From positions 3,380,501-3,444,500 of the forward strand of contig NC_081823.1 in the NCBI RefSeq assembly GCF_030704535.1: 64,000 nucleotides of DNA. Reading direction: 5' to 3'. Positions 36,293-47,200 of the stretch are shown here, piece by piece. The notes under the pieces were generated by a model that was not told where the DNA came from, did no database searches, and was given only the letters and a program-made list of their open reading frames with translations. The stretch's first letter is position 1; each line of letters begins with the position of its first letter. The stretch comes from Vitis vinifera (lineage: Eukaryota > Streptophyta > Magnoliopsida > Vitales > Vitaceae). Position numbers and translations under genes: made by a program.

Positions 36293-37607
36293 ATGGATAG
36301 TCAGCCGAGTAGGCATGTAGTGCTCGAGGACACGCCATCTGATATAGTGACGCCACCTATTATACCCGTTCAGATGCCAGCTACACAGACTTTGCATACT
36401 ATTTCACATGATCGGGCTGCTATCGTTCCACCTATTGTCACACCAGTTACCATTATTGAGGATCCTCGTTCTCGTATGGACAGACTCGAGCGGATGATTG
36501 GACAGATGAGAGATCCAGATGAGATGATTCCATGGGATGACCCTAGCGATGTGCCAGTGGCCACTTTGCCAGTCGGTTTCAGGATGCCGGATATAGAGAG
36601 ATATACGGGTGTTGGATGTCCTCGTATTCATCTCAGACTTTATAGCACAGTTATGAGGGCTCTTGGTCTAGACGAGACACAGTTGCTTACTTTGTTCCCA
36701 TTGTCATTGAGCGGCGCGACACAGAGATGGTACGCTTCCTTAGAGTCATCTCGTCGGAGAACTTGGGAGGACTTAGCACAGGAGTTTTTGAGACAGTATT
36801 CATTCAGTGGTGATACGAGCGTCACACGTAGAGAGCTTGAGTTTCTTAGACAGGGATCAGATGAGTCTATTTCTTCTTTTATCTCCCGCTGGAGGGAGAA
36901 AGCCGCGGAGATGATTGAGCGACCTACCGAGAGTGATCAGATGAGCATGTTTTTTTAGGAGTTTGCATCCTAGGTTCGCTCGACATCTGACAGGAGTCCC
37001 ATTCCAGGATTTCAGATCATTGGTTCAGGCTTTGTTCGATGTAGATGATGGCATATCTAGAGGATTATGGTCAGATATTATTCCTTCCCCAGATACTGAG
37101 GGGAAGAGAGTTGGTGGATCATCTGAGAGCTATGGAGGCGTATGTTCTGCGGACTTTCAGCATCGACGGCCAGGTTATCATCCCTATGCGAGATCATTGC
37201 AAATACCTATGAGTGATTTCGCACCTTCACAGCATCGTCATCCTCAGTCAGTTCAGCAGTATCCTTCTGTGCATCCTCATACTGTCACAGTGTGACCTTC
37301 ATTTCATTTTCGGCGTCCACAGACTAGTATCCCACGGTATGAGCAATCTCGTCCCCATCGGCGACATCAGAGGACTTATTCTGATTTGGGGATGCCTTTG
37401 GATAGAGCTTTTGAGCGACTCCGATCTACTGGTGTTTTAGTACCATTGGCCCCTAGGCCACTCCCGAGTACCTTGCCTCCGCGTTTTCGTGCTCACGAGT
37501 TCTGTGCATTTCACCAGATGGCAGGCCACCGTACCGATTATTGTGCTTCTCTACGTCATACCATACAGGATCTTATTGACAGTGGTGCAGTTAGCTTCCC
37601 CATATAG
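36293..37607 (+). pseudogene. gag: Broken gag polyprotein gene (Tat/Ogre-type)
   Basis: The first 221 codons (36293-36958) contain a retrotransposon gag domain, with LFPLSLSGATQRWYASL, TWEDLAQEFLRQYSF and ISSFISRWREKAAEMI at residues about 133-207. A run of seven T near 36950-36956 shifts the frame and gives a stop. The reading continues in the +1 frame from about 36960 and is interrupted again by an in-frame TGA at 37293-37295. It then runs on to 37607 with a nucleocapsid-like motif, C-x2-H-x4-GH-x4-C (CAFHQMAGHRTDYC). The product would be a capsid/nucleocapsid precursor. With two breaks this copy should not make full-length Gag. No pol frame follows. Confidence 0.82.
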
Positions 37608-38173
37608 ACCGCAGATACTGATCTCGGTCCAGATATGATTGCTGATTCCTTTCCAGCTTATTCCACACATGCAGTTCCTTCTCCCTCGGGCTTATACCGT
37701 CATGTTTGAGACACCCAGGGCACTGATATTCACCAGACACTTTGATATTGCAGACCTTGTGGGTGTATTTTGGGACTACCTTGTTAGTTGGTCGTTTGGG
37801 TCTTTGTTCTCTTTTATTTTATATTTGAGTCTTGTTTTGTAGTTAGTGATTCGAGTTGTACCCTGTGTTTCGAGAGTAGACCTACTTGTCTTATTTTCCG
37901 CATGATGTACTCTCATTTCACTTAGTGATATTGTTGTTTTCTTGGGTATGTGTTTCTGTCTTCTTTTTATTATTATCATTGTTCCGTATCATGCATTTTA
38001 TGTGTTGTTATCTTGTGTAGCATCTTGTGTTGCTTTGTTTTGTCTCTTGCATGTGTTTGTTTTAGAGTCTTGGACGGTTTTAGTGTCGTGACTGGTCCCT
38101 GAGCAGAGTTTGACGGTATGATGATTATGATACAGAGCACCTTGAGACTAGACTTCTTCAGCTGAGGTTCACC

Positions 38174-38836
38174 ATGTCGGACGAGATCACACCCATTACT
38201 CTTACTGCTCTTTATGAGATGATGGTGGATTTGACGCAGAGGGTTGAGAGGATTGAGCTTATTTTGTCAGAGCTTCCATCGTCATCGAGAGGAGCTCCAG
38301 GAGTAGCGATGTCTTCATTGCCACACTTGACTTCGCCGACACCTACTACTTTGGGTGCCTCGCATCCACGACCTCGCCCACATTTAGTACTCCATCAGCA
38401 TTCCTCATCCATTTCATTGGCTACGTTGGCACGACCTCCATCCCGGCTTCGAGGCTCTCCGGTCGTTACAGTTCCTCGGGAGCGATTTCACCCCCATCGA
38501 CGATGTCGGAGACACTTTTCAGATTTGAGAGCACCCCTGAGCAGAGTTTTTGAGACGTTGCAGGCCATGGGATTTCTGGCTCCTCTGGCTCCTAGGGCAC
38601 TTCCAGATCCTATGCCTCCACAGTTTCGGCTTTATTTATATTGTATGTACCATCAGTCAGTAGGACATCACACTGATCGTTGCACTGCTCTACGACATGC
38701 CATACAGGACATTGTTGATTCTGGGACGTTTGGGGATCCTCAGTCTGATATGTTTCCTATTCCTACCTCAGCTCATGCCATGCATGCAGACGCCTCTTCA
38801 CCAGCGGTCCCTGATCTTATTGACTTGGGCGATTGA
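38174..38836 (+). CDS. Second gag-like ORF, 220 aa
   Basis: The intact frame starts MSDEITPITLTALYEMM and has a short coiled-coil-like N-terminus (DLTQRVERIELILSEL, about residues 18-33), a Pro/Ser/His-rich middle and a C-terminal zinc-finger-like motif. That motif, CMYHQSVGHHTDRC at about 156-169, is followed by LRHAIQDIVDSG. The C-terminal third is clearly related to the end of the broken gag upstream (FETLQAMGFLAPLAPRALP versus FERLRSTGVLVPLAPRPLP), so it looks like a partial duplication of gag lacking the capsid core. It could bind nucleic acid, or be an inert remnant. Confidence 0.6.
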   Translation: MSDEITPITLTALYEMMVDLTQRVERIELILSELPSSSRGAPGVAMSSLPHLTSPTPTTLGASHPRPRPHLVLHQHSSSISLATLARPPSRLRGSPVVTVPRERFHPHRRCRRHFSDLRAPLSRVFETLQAMGFLAPLAPRALPDPMPPQFRLYLYCMYHQSVGHHTDRCTALRHAIQDIVDSGTFGDPQSDMFPIPTSAHAMHADASSPAVPDLIDLGD

Positions 38837-40282
38837 CTCATGATTGGTTTACCTTGGTGCAGTGGTGCTCAGATTTTGTTCCTTCTATGGCCAGAGATGT
38901 GATGACAGGACCAGTCACTGTTTTTGTTTTTGTTTGTTTAGTCTTGTTTTGTTTTTGACATTTAGAGACTACAACTCGATTCTTGAGTATTGTCTTTGTT
39001 GTCTTTCTTTTACATGATGTACTCATCGAATTGTCCCATTGGATGCATTTTCCTTTATGGACATGTGTTTGTGTTTTGTGATATGATGTGTTGTACTTTT
39101 GGCTTGAGGCATCTCTTCACTTGCACATTGTGATCTTGGGGATTTACCTATCATGGGGGATATTGAGCCCATTAGCCTAGGATCAGAGATTTGACTTAGG
39201 GAGTTCGAGATTGTGACACATCTTCTTATGATCAGAGCAGTACCTTGCTCACTTCCCGCACTTTGACTTTGCTTTGACCTACATCCATCCATTGTGAGCT
39301 TTGCACAGCATCACCCTTTGAGACCATTATATGACCTTTCCATCCTCGGCTTTTCTAGTTTTGCACATCCCCTCTCTGATCCGACCAGGTAGAGTGTGAG
39401 GAGTTTGAGCCCAGGGTTGATCTTGCATGGCGAGGGATATCTTATGATCTTTGGGTGGTTTACGATATGTGGATTGGTCGATTGCTTGATGGGACTGTTA
39501 CTTATTTTGCCATGAGTATAGAGATTGATATTGTATGATGAGAGTTGGCTTGTGATGGGCACTCGTGCCTGATGAGATCACCGTTCACTTTGCTTTGAGA
39601 GGATCATCTTTGAGATTATTATAGAGCATTTGGAGTACGATTTGATGCATGATTCTAGAGGTTTGACATGGTTATATCATATGGACATCGATCTTTAGTA
39701 TTGATCAGTTGAGGACTTGATAGCACGATGTTTGAGACCGTGGTCGCAGGATGGGTGGCCTTCATTTCGGTTAGCTCACACCTTATTACCTTTATTGACA
39801 TCTAGACCATTGCTAGCCCTTTGAGCCTCGCATGAGCATCATAGCCTTTTATTTCTTATAGCCTTGCTCACCTTCTACACCGGGATAGGGGCCCTTCAGT
39901 GTATGCATGCATTGTTTAGGAGTTTCATGAGCCTTGGACCGAGGGGCACATCTTTCTCATTATCTTTTCCTATCATTGCGTCATTGCATTTCGTCACATC
40001 TCGTTGGTTCTTCATCCTCTTCTTTATTATATCTATCGTTTGTTCCGCTTCATCTTCTCCCACCCCGAGTGGTGATCATCCTCAGTTCATTACATGGAGG
40101 GTAGTCATGTCATTTTCCACTATCTATCCTACGGACGTTGATCCAGGGATCCTTGGCTTGAGAGGGTCACATCATTAGAGAGAGTTTGTGATATATTGAT
40201 ATTTGAGAGCATGTTTATTCATTTTTTATCCCGTTTTTGGATCTTTCTTGGTTTACGTTCAGGGCATGTATATTTGTATATA

Positions 40283-40326
<44 letters not shown>

Positions 40327-42430
40327 AAAAAAAAAAAAAAATGAAAAGAAAAAAAAAAAAAAAGGGGCACATGTGTGTATTATTCTCTATCATTGGGTAT
40401 GTGTATATTAGTGTTCGAGGGGTCGCTTTGTTGGATATGTCTATTGATGGGAGTTCGTATGTGAGCTCCTCGGGACCTTTCATTCTTCGTATTCATTTTG
40501 TTGTATGTTTTGAGAGTGAGATGAGTGACCTTCTCTTAGGAGCTCTGGGTCATTGTCCATTCCATCATTGTGTTCGTTATTGACGTGACCTCCTTTCATA
40601 TTTGATTTGAGCAGATCATCACTTGTTCTCGTATTCTATGCTTCATCATCATCCTCGTTTCACTTCTATTTCATCATTTTCATTCCACCCCTTATTCCGT
40701 TCTTACAGTGACCTCATTTTCGGGTTCGATACCCTCTTCGCACCATCATTATACATCTCGTCATGAGTTCGATTTTTCTTCATTGCATCATCATTGTTAC
40801 CATGTTCACAGTAGGCATCTTCAGGTCCATGGCTCACGATATTTTCTATACATGTTGCATTTTATACATGAGGGCATGGGTTTTGATCATTGGGTATTTG
40901 GGCCTAGTTTCCCTTCATTTCTATCACCCTATCACCTTAGCCTACGTTACGTCCCGTGTCTTAAGACCACCCTGAGGCCATGACATCACACGTTGTGTTT
41001 GATAGCTCTTATGCGAGCGATACTTGGGATTGATTCAGGAGCATTCTGATTGTGACAGACCGGGAGTTATGGTATGACCTTACACTGGGGCATAGCCATC
41101 TCAGAGAGTTTTATTATCGGATGATCATTATGTCGAGGCATACTCTTCTCAGTCGATGACGGATTTTTGAGCCATGTCCATTCCTTGGAGGATATCAGAT
41201 GTCCTTTTTTCACATTGGAGCATGAGACATGATTGGCGCATTTCATCTGGTGTACTTTACACAGGGGCATACCCCTTTCGGTCGATGATGGTTTTTTAGG
41301 TATAGCTGTTCCTCGGAGGTGTTTAGATTCATTTCACATTGGAGTACGGGATATGATTGGTTGATTTCTTTGATATGATCACGAGAGCATGGCCTTCTCA
41401 TCATTGTTGACATTTTTTGAGATGATTGGATCAGGACACGGGCACTGATGAGAGCATGCAGTAGAGTTTAGTCATTCCAGGGTTTGCCCTATACTGGGGC
41501 ATAACCCTTTCATCAGAGGTTGATCTTAGAGACACCAGTTCGCATTGGGACATGCTCTTTCTTTAGAGGAGTTCAGATACTCTCTTCACATTACCACGAT
41601 GACTTTGAGGAGCAGAGGTTCATTTTGATCAGATGATGTATATTGGTTGTACTCCTCTCATTGATGTTCGATTTGGAGATGCTTACACTGGGGCATAGCC
41701 CACTCATTGATGATGATTTTGTGAGATGACAGTTTATGCCGGATACTTACTTTCCAGAGATCATTCTGCATTGAGAGCTTACCCATTCTGAGATGACGCA
41801 GTCACACTGGGGTATAGCCACCTTGCTGATTTTGACATTGAGACTCCATTTCGTGTTTATGATTGCTACTTTTGATGGATCATAGAGTCATTGGCACCTT
41901 GGGCTCAGTCTTCTCAGCATACCTAGTTTGATTCGGGTACCCACTTTCCTTTGTTACACACCTATACATCCTACATTGGACACTGTTATACCCGCACCCA
42001 TCTTATCAGAGCCTTACATCTTTTGAGCCCACATATTTCATCGTCTTACATGACCTTATCCTTTTCTCTTGATCAGGGGAAGATATGGGCTAGTCTTGAG
42101 CTTTCTGGTTGAGTTTTCACATGCCTTTGGACATTAGGTTCAACATCTCCCATGATGGTAGGACCTATTAGATTGTTGATGCACTTGTGATGATGTACTC
42201 ATATTGATAGTTGACATGCCATGTTTTGATTTGCTTACATTTCAGACCTAGAGTTTTGGTCAGCGTTTGTGTGATCCATTATTTTAGTTTTGCTTTGTCA
42301 GCATAGTTTCAGTGATGTTTGGACTTGTTTTAGCGTTTGTTCATTGAGGCTATGTATATCTTTTGCATTGCATCATCATTGAGCATATCCCAGAGTGTCT
42401 TGTATGGTGAGATTCCGTGTCTTATGTTAG
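38837..42430. other. Retrotransposon internal non-coding region
   Basis: About 3.6 kb where pol would be expected. No reverse transcriptase, integrase or protease motif is visible in any frame. An interrupted poly-A stretch lies at 40286-40363. From 41080 on, the string CACTGGGGCATA(G/A)CC recurs at irregular intervals (for example 41081, 41491, 41691, 41808), often with GATGATGG or CATTGATG nearby. Confidence 0.6.
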
Positions 42431-42439
42431 TTACTATAC

Positions 42440-42625
42440 TACACTGGGGCATACCCCCATCCTTGAGTTCATCGGATATTTTGCAGATTCTCTCACTACT
42501 CGATCTACTTCTTGATCTTTATGGGTCGTCACACTGGGGCATCCCCCCCCCATCCTTGAGTTTATCAGATCTTTGGCGTACTCTCCCACTGCTTGATCTA
42601 TTTCTTGATCTTTGCGGGTCGTCAT
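42440..42625. repeat. ~92-bp direct repeat, two units
   Basis: Units start at CACTGGGGCAT (42440 and 42532). Both contain CATCCTTGAGTT, CTTGATCT and GGGTCGTCA. They are followed by two shorter copies of GGGGCATACCCC at 42630 and 42659. Confidence 0.8.
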
Positions 42626-42748
42626 GCAGGGGCATACCCCCTTTAGCGCTTTTCTACTGGGGCATACCCCCTCCCGTTGGGTTTGTCATGTCTCGTGCTG
42701 ATTTCATGATTGTCAGGCGCATATGTCGATCTTTGCGAGTTATCACCT

Positions 42749-42850
42749 AGGGCGTCCCCCTACTGTCATCTTGTTTAGGGCATCCCCCTTCTGTCATCTT
42801 GTATAGGGCATCCCCCTATTGTCATCTTGTTTAGGACATCCCCCTTCACT
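42749..42850. repeat. 27-28-bp tandem repeat, four units
   Basis: TAGGGC(G/A)TCCCCCT...GTCATCTTGTT units start at 42749, 42776, 42804 and 42832 (the last reads TAGGACATC). Confidence 0.88.
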
Positions 42851-42858
42851 CAGATTTT

Positions 42859-43452
42859 CACCACCATAGATTTTCATCTATGGGCTTTTCAGTTATTATC
42901 ACCATCATAGATTTTCATCTATGAACATTTGTTTCAGATTCACCATCATGGATTTTCATCCATGAGCCTTTGTTTCAGATTTTCACCACCATAGATTTTC
43001 ATCTATGGGCATTTCAGATTCACCATCATGGATTTTCATCCATGAGCCTTTGTTTCAGTTATCACCACCATGGATTTTCATCCTTGGGCTTTTGAGATTA
43101 TATCACCACCATGGATTTTTGTCCTTGGGCATTTCGAGATTATCACCACCATAGATTTTTATCTGTGGGCATTTCAGTTTTCACCACCATAGATTTTTAT
43201 CTGTGGGCATTTCAGATTTCACCACCATAGATCAGACATCCATGGGCATTTCAGATTCACCATCATGGATTTTCATCCATGAGCCTTTGTTTCAGTTATT
43301 ATCACCATCATAGATTTTCATCTATGAGCATTTATTTCAGTTATCACCACCATGGATTTTCATCCTTGGGCTTTTGAGATTTTCACCACCATAGATTGGC
43401 ATCTATGGGCATTTTTATTGTATCACCACCGTAGGTCTTCACCTATGGGCCT
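42859..43452. repeat. ~40-bp tandem array, 15 units, each with a small palindrome
   Basis: The unit is CACCAYCATRGATTTTCATC followed by YATGRGC and a TTTCAG-type link. Most units contain a 7-bp inverted repeat around a 4-nt loop. The two arms vary together among units (CATAGAT/ATCTATG, CATGGAT/ATCCATG, CGTAGGT/ACCTATG). Some units have one mismatch or wobble. Confidence 0.92.
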
Positions 43453-43800
43453 TCTAGTTTAGTGTTTAGGGTTAGTTTTTTTTGTTTGGCTTGCAGAGCT
43501 TTATTTTCTTATTTTCTAGTTTAGTGTTTAGGGTTAGTTTTTTTTGGTTTGGCTTGCAGAGCTTTATTTTCTTATTTTCTAGTTTAGTGTTTAGGGTTAG
43601 TTTTTTTTTTGTTTGGCTTGCAGAGCTTTATTTTCTTATTTTCTAGTTTAGTGTTTAGGGTTAGTTTTTTTTGGTTTGGCTTGCAGAGCTTTATTTTCTT
43701 ATTTTCTAGTTTAGTGTTTAGGGTTAGTTTTTTTGGTTTGGCTTGCAGAGCTTTATTTTCTTATTTTCTAGTTTAGCGTTTAGAGTCAGTCTTGTCATGC
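43453..43800. repeat. 62-64-bp tandem array, five units plus a partial
   Basis: Units start TCTAGTTTAG at 43453, 43515, 43578, 43642, 43705 and 43767. Each has GTTTAGGGTTAG, a T tract of varying length, GGCTTGCAGAGC and TTATTTTCTTATTT. Most differences among units are in the T tract. Confidence 0.92.
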
Positions 43801-44170
43801 AGAGTCACAGCTCCTAGCGTTCATATTTTCTGGCATTGCATGTCTCACCTTCATGGATTTGCACTTATTCTCACTCTCCTCACCTCGTTACCCTGTGCTT
43901 ATCGCCTATTCATCTCGTAGTCCACATAGGGCATTCTCCTTTAGACGCATTCTTGTTCATGCTCTAGGGTGGTTCGACCGTTACTCACCTTTGACATCGA
44001 TCTTCGGGTCACTTTTGGAGACGTTTTAGAGGGAGTTTGGATCCTTAGTGTGGCTTCAGAGGCATTTCGAGACACCCATCTTTCTCTTTTAGGATTAGAG
44101 CCTTTGTGTTTGTCTTTTGGCCTGAGTGAGTTCACATCTCACTAGTGTCCCTATGGGGGTCTCCTTAGTT

Positions 44171-44261
44171 CTTCGGTAGAGTTCACTTCATTCCACTCAC
44201 TATTCACACTTACCTTTCACTTCAGTGTTCATATTCTTTACACTCGTGAACTCTACCGAAG
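44171..44261. other. 16-bp perfect inverted repeat before the 3' LTR
   Basis: CTTCGGTAGAGTTCAC (44171-44186) and GTGAACTCTACCGAAG (44246-44261) are perfect reverse complements with a 59-nt loop. The right arm overlaps the purine tract, and the 3' LTR begins 11 bp later. In RNA this would be a stable stem just upstream of plus-strand priming. Confidence 0.85.
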
Positions 44262-44266
44262 AGGGG
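44258..44266 (+). other. Candidate polypurine tract
   Basis: GAAGAGGGG lies 6 bp upstream of the 3' LTR. It is the only purine-rich string close to the LTR, although plant PPTs usually abut the LTR more closely. Confidence 0.5.
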
Positions 44267-44272
44267 CATATT

Positions 44273-47200
44273 TGTAGACCCCCATTTGGAGCTCATTTTC
44301 TGCAGCTTGCTTTTAGCTAGGTGACACCATCTGGGGGAAGCCACGTGTCACATTTTGACTAGCTGCTAGAGAATCACAATAGTGGAGTTGGAGGAGCAAT
44401 CAGGGATTGACACTTGGAGGGGAGCTGCAGAAGAGGTACGTTTCTGTTATAGTGGAGGAGGCCGGCTGCAGGGTAGGGGACTGCGGTTGAAGATATTTTG
44501 GAGGGAGATTTTGAGGGAGCTTTGGGGGATGCTAGTCGGAGAGAAGTTGAGAGAAGGAGATCTCTGGAGCTAGGGGGGTGAGGGTTTTCCAGGGGGGCTT
44601 CCATTGCCATTGAGGAGGTTTTCTTGAGAGGTGCAGGGATTCTGCAGTGATGAGAGAGCCGTGAGGGGATTTTCCTTTGGGGGCTTGGAGGTCAAGAGAG
44701 TAAGAGTTTTGGCTGGAAGGGATTCCTTGAGCTGAGTGCTGCCTGGAGAGCAACTTGAGAGAGAGGAGAGTAGAGACAGAGAGGTTGATGGAGGATTTTT
44801 GGGGGCTGTTTAGTAGGAGAGAAAACTAAGAGGCAGAGAGCTGAGCGTTTGGTGAGAGAAGAGGTTCGACTATTTCAGGAGTTTCGTTGATTTTGCAGGG
44901 GAACAAAACCTCACTGGAGAAGGACATTCTCAGGTACGAAGGCAGCAGGTTTATTGTTTTATTTTGGTTTCTCATTATTCCCCTACATTTCCTGTTGATA
45001 TCTGCATGTTGTTTGGTTTGCTTGGGGTGGATATTGAAGGCCACTAGTTGTTTGTTGAGATGAAATCTTGCATTCACGTTCGCCATTGCTGTTTTTGATA
45101 TGTTGTGCTCCTATTATGAATATGCCTCAATGTTATATTTAAAATGGACTTTCTCACCTAATCAGGGGGTTCACGGATGATTCATGAAGTGAAACTCCTG
45201 AGAATCACCTTTACTTGTTTCCTTTCCTGTCTGTACACCATCTTTGCTTTTTCTCTGCTTCTGGGCTTTGGATCAATGCAAGAGTTGTGGGGAAGTGGAT
45301 TCGGGTTTGGACTGTGTGCTCCTTCAAAGAAATCTGACAGAGGAAAAGGACTATGACCAGGGGTGAAAAAGTTCTGCTATGAGGTTTAAGAGAGGCTCCA
45401 TAGCCCCACTCGGAATTTGTTGATATCCTATTTGTGTGTAGAAGAGATGCTCTGTGGGGGTCTCCTTATTGGCTGTCTTCGTCATCAAGCACCTACCAGC
45501 CAAGGCTATCGTAGAATATGCCAAGAAATGCAGAGCAAATGAACAAGGCTCACCTGGTTAGAAATTAAAAGGTCCATCTCCATTATTGGGTATGGTGGGA
45601 AGGCCATCGTTCACTTCAAAGAAACCATAGTGGGCAACGGGAATTTAATGTTAGACCAGAACATTGCCATTCCTTCAGGAGACATGCTGGCAGAAACGGA
45701 AGTAATGGTTCAGACTGGGGTGCCCATGTCTATTGATGAAGAGTTGTCAGGAAATACCGTCTGGGTTTATTCCAGCTTCGATGCAGGAAAGGATCCTATA
45801 TGGAGGTGAAATGCAGATGAGGGTTCAGCATGAGATGCGGTAATGCAGTCCCGTTTGTAATCGCGGGCCCACATGTATAATTGCTATTTGCATGGTCAAT
45901 TTTTCTCACCACTGTTTTAACCACTGTACCCATGTACTAATCCAATGCTTTACATGCCCGCTGCCCACTCCTTCATACCCATTAACGTCCATCATCATAT
46001 ACCCACTTCCCAAACACCCCTTCCATTCCACCTCATCGTCTTTCTACCTTTTCAGGTCATCCATTCCCCATCTTTCATAATACCCATACCCAGCTGACTC
46101 GCCCCTCATTTCCCATGCGCACGTGATCACTATGCATTTCTACCCGGGCTCAATTCGCTTCTAGGCCTCTATTATGTCCAATCTGCTGCCCATCTCCCAT
46201 TTGTCTACCATTCTCCATGTCTTTCTTTCCTCATTTGATCATCATCTCAGATTTAATCTTTTTATTCCATCATCATGCCCACGTCTCCTTCTTTCATCCT
46301 ACCACCCAACCAATTTCTCTCATTATCCGTCACATTAATCACAACCTGCACTTGTCAAACCCGCTACCCCATCCAGTGGTATTCGGATGGTCATGCATGG
46401 TGTTCTGGATATGAGCTTGGGAGGCATTGACCCGTGTTCCATGTGCATGTATGAACTTGGTAATGACAGATGTCTCTTTTTAAAGCGGATAGCTGCGTCT
46501 TATGGACCTCCATGTAAATATCAAAGTCACGGGTGTTTGAATATATATTCTCGTTATAGCTAGCTGTCGTGAATTTTGTGGACTACTTGGGGTATACCTA
46601 AGATGCTAAGGAGCATGGAATATTTCATAAGAGGAGTGAGAAAGCAAAGAAAGCTTCAATGTAACGGAAAGTCATGGCTTATAACCAGCTTAACAGAGAT
46701 GTTTCAGGTCATCAGCTAAAGCAACATGGGAGAAGGATTGTAGATATTGCATTTGCTCAAGATGCTATTGATAAGTACCAGACTCGTGAAGCTGCAGCTG
46801 CTATCCAAGGAAAAATGGTGGGCACGCAGCGTAAGAAGAGGAAAGCATGCTAGCGATCTTGAAGGAGAAGAGGAGGGAATTATTGGTGCTGCGGGGACTG
46901 CTTGTCTTGGAGATGATTCTGTAGAGTGCTGTCAATGGCGATCTACACTGCGCTGTTAGTGGCTTTCTCATCACTATTTCTGTAACAGCTGGAGTACAAA
47001 AGACATGGAGATGTTTGATGCGCCTGAAGCTTGATTGGCCACATGTGATGGGATTTAGAGAGGGTATTTTTGTGCCGATATACTGAATCTTTTGACAAAG
47101 CTGTACGTGAAGGAGTAGCATTATCAATCCTATTCAGTTTCAAAGACGTCCAATTCCCTGAAACCATCAAGTCTGGTGGCATCCTCATGGGTTCGTTTCA

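Noticed and set aside
40203..40583. ORF of 126 aa with a long lysine run
   Set aside because: The lysines are the translation of the poly-A stretch at 40286-40363, and the rest has no recognisable features.
42859..43452. Repeat array resembling a CRISPR array
   Set aside because: The units are contiguous and diverged, without unique spacers of constant length. The sequence lies in a plant retrotransposon and no cas gene is present.
43453..43800. Telomere-like TTTAGGGTTAG strings
   Set aside because: Each 63-bp unit has only one TTTAGGG copy, so this is a chance match inside a minisatellite and not an interstitial telomere.
34145..44170. Search for pol (reverse transcriptase, integrase, protease) in the retrotransposon
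   Set aside because: No frame in the internal region shows the expected YxDD, HHCC, DD35E or D-T/S-G motifs, and the frames are short. A degenerate remnant below visual recognition cannot be excluded.
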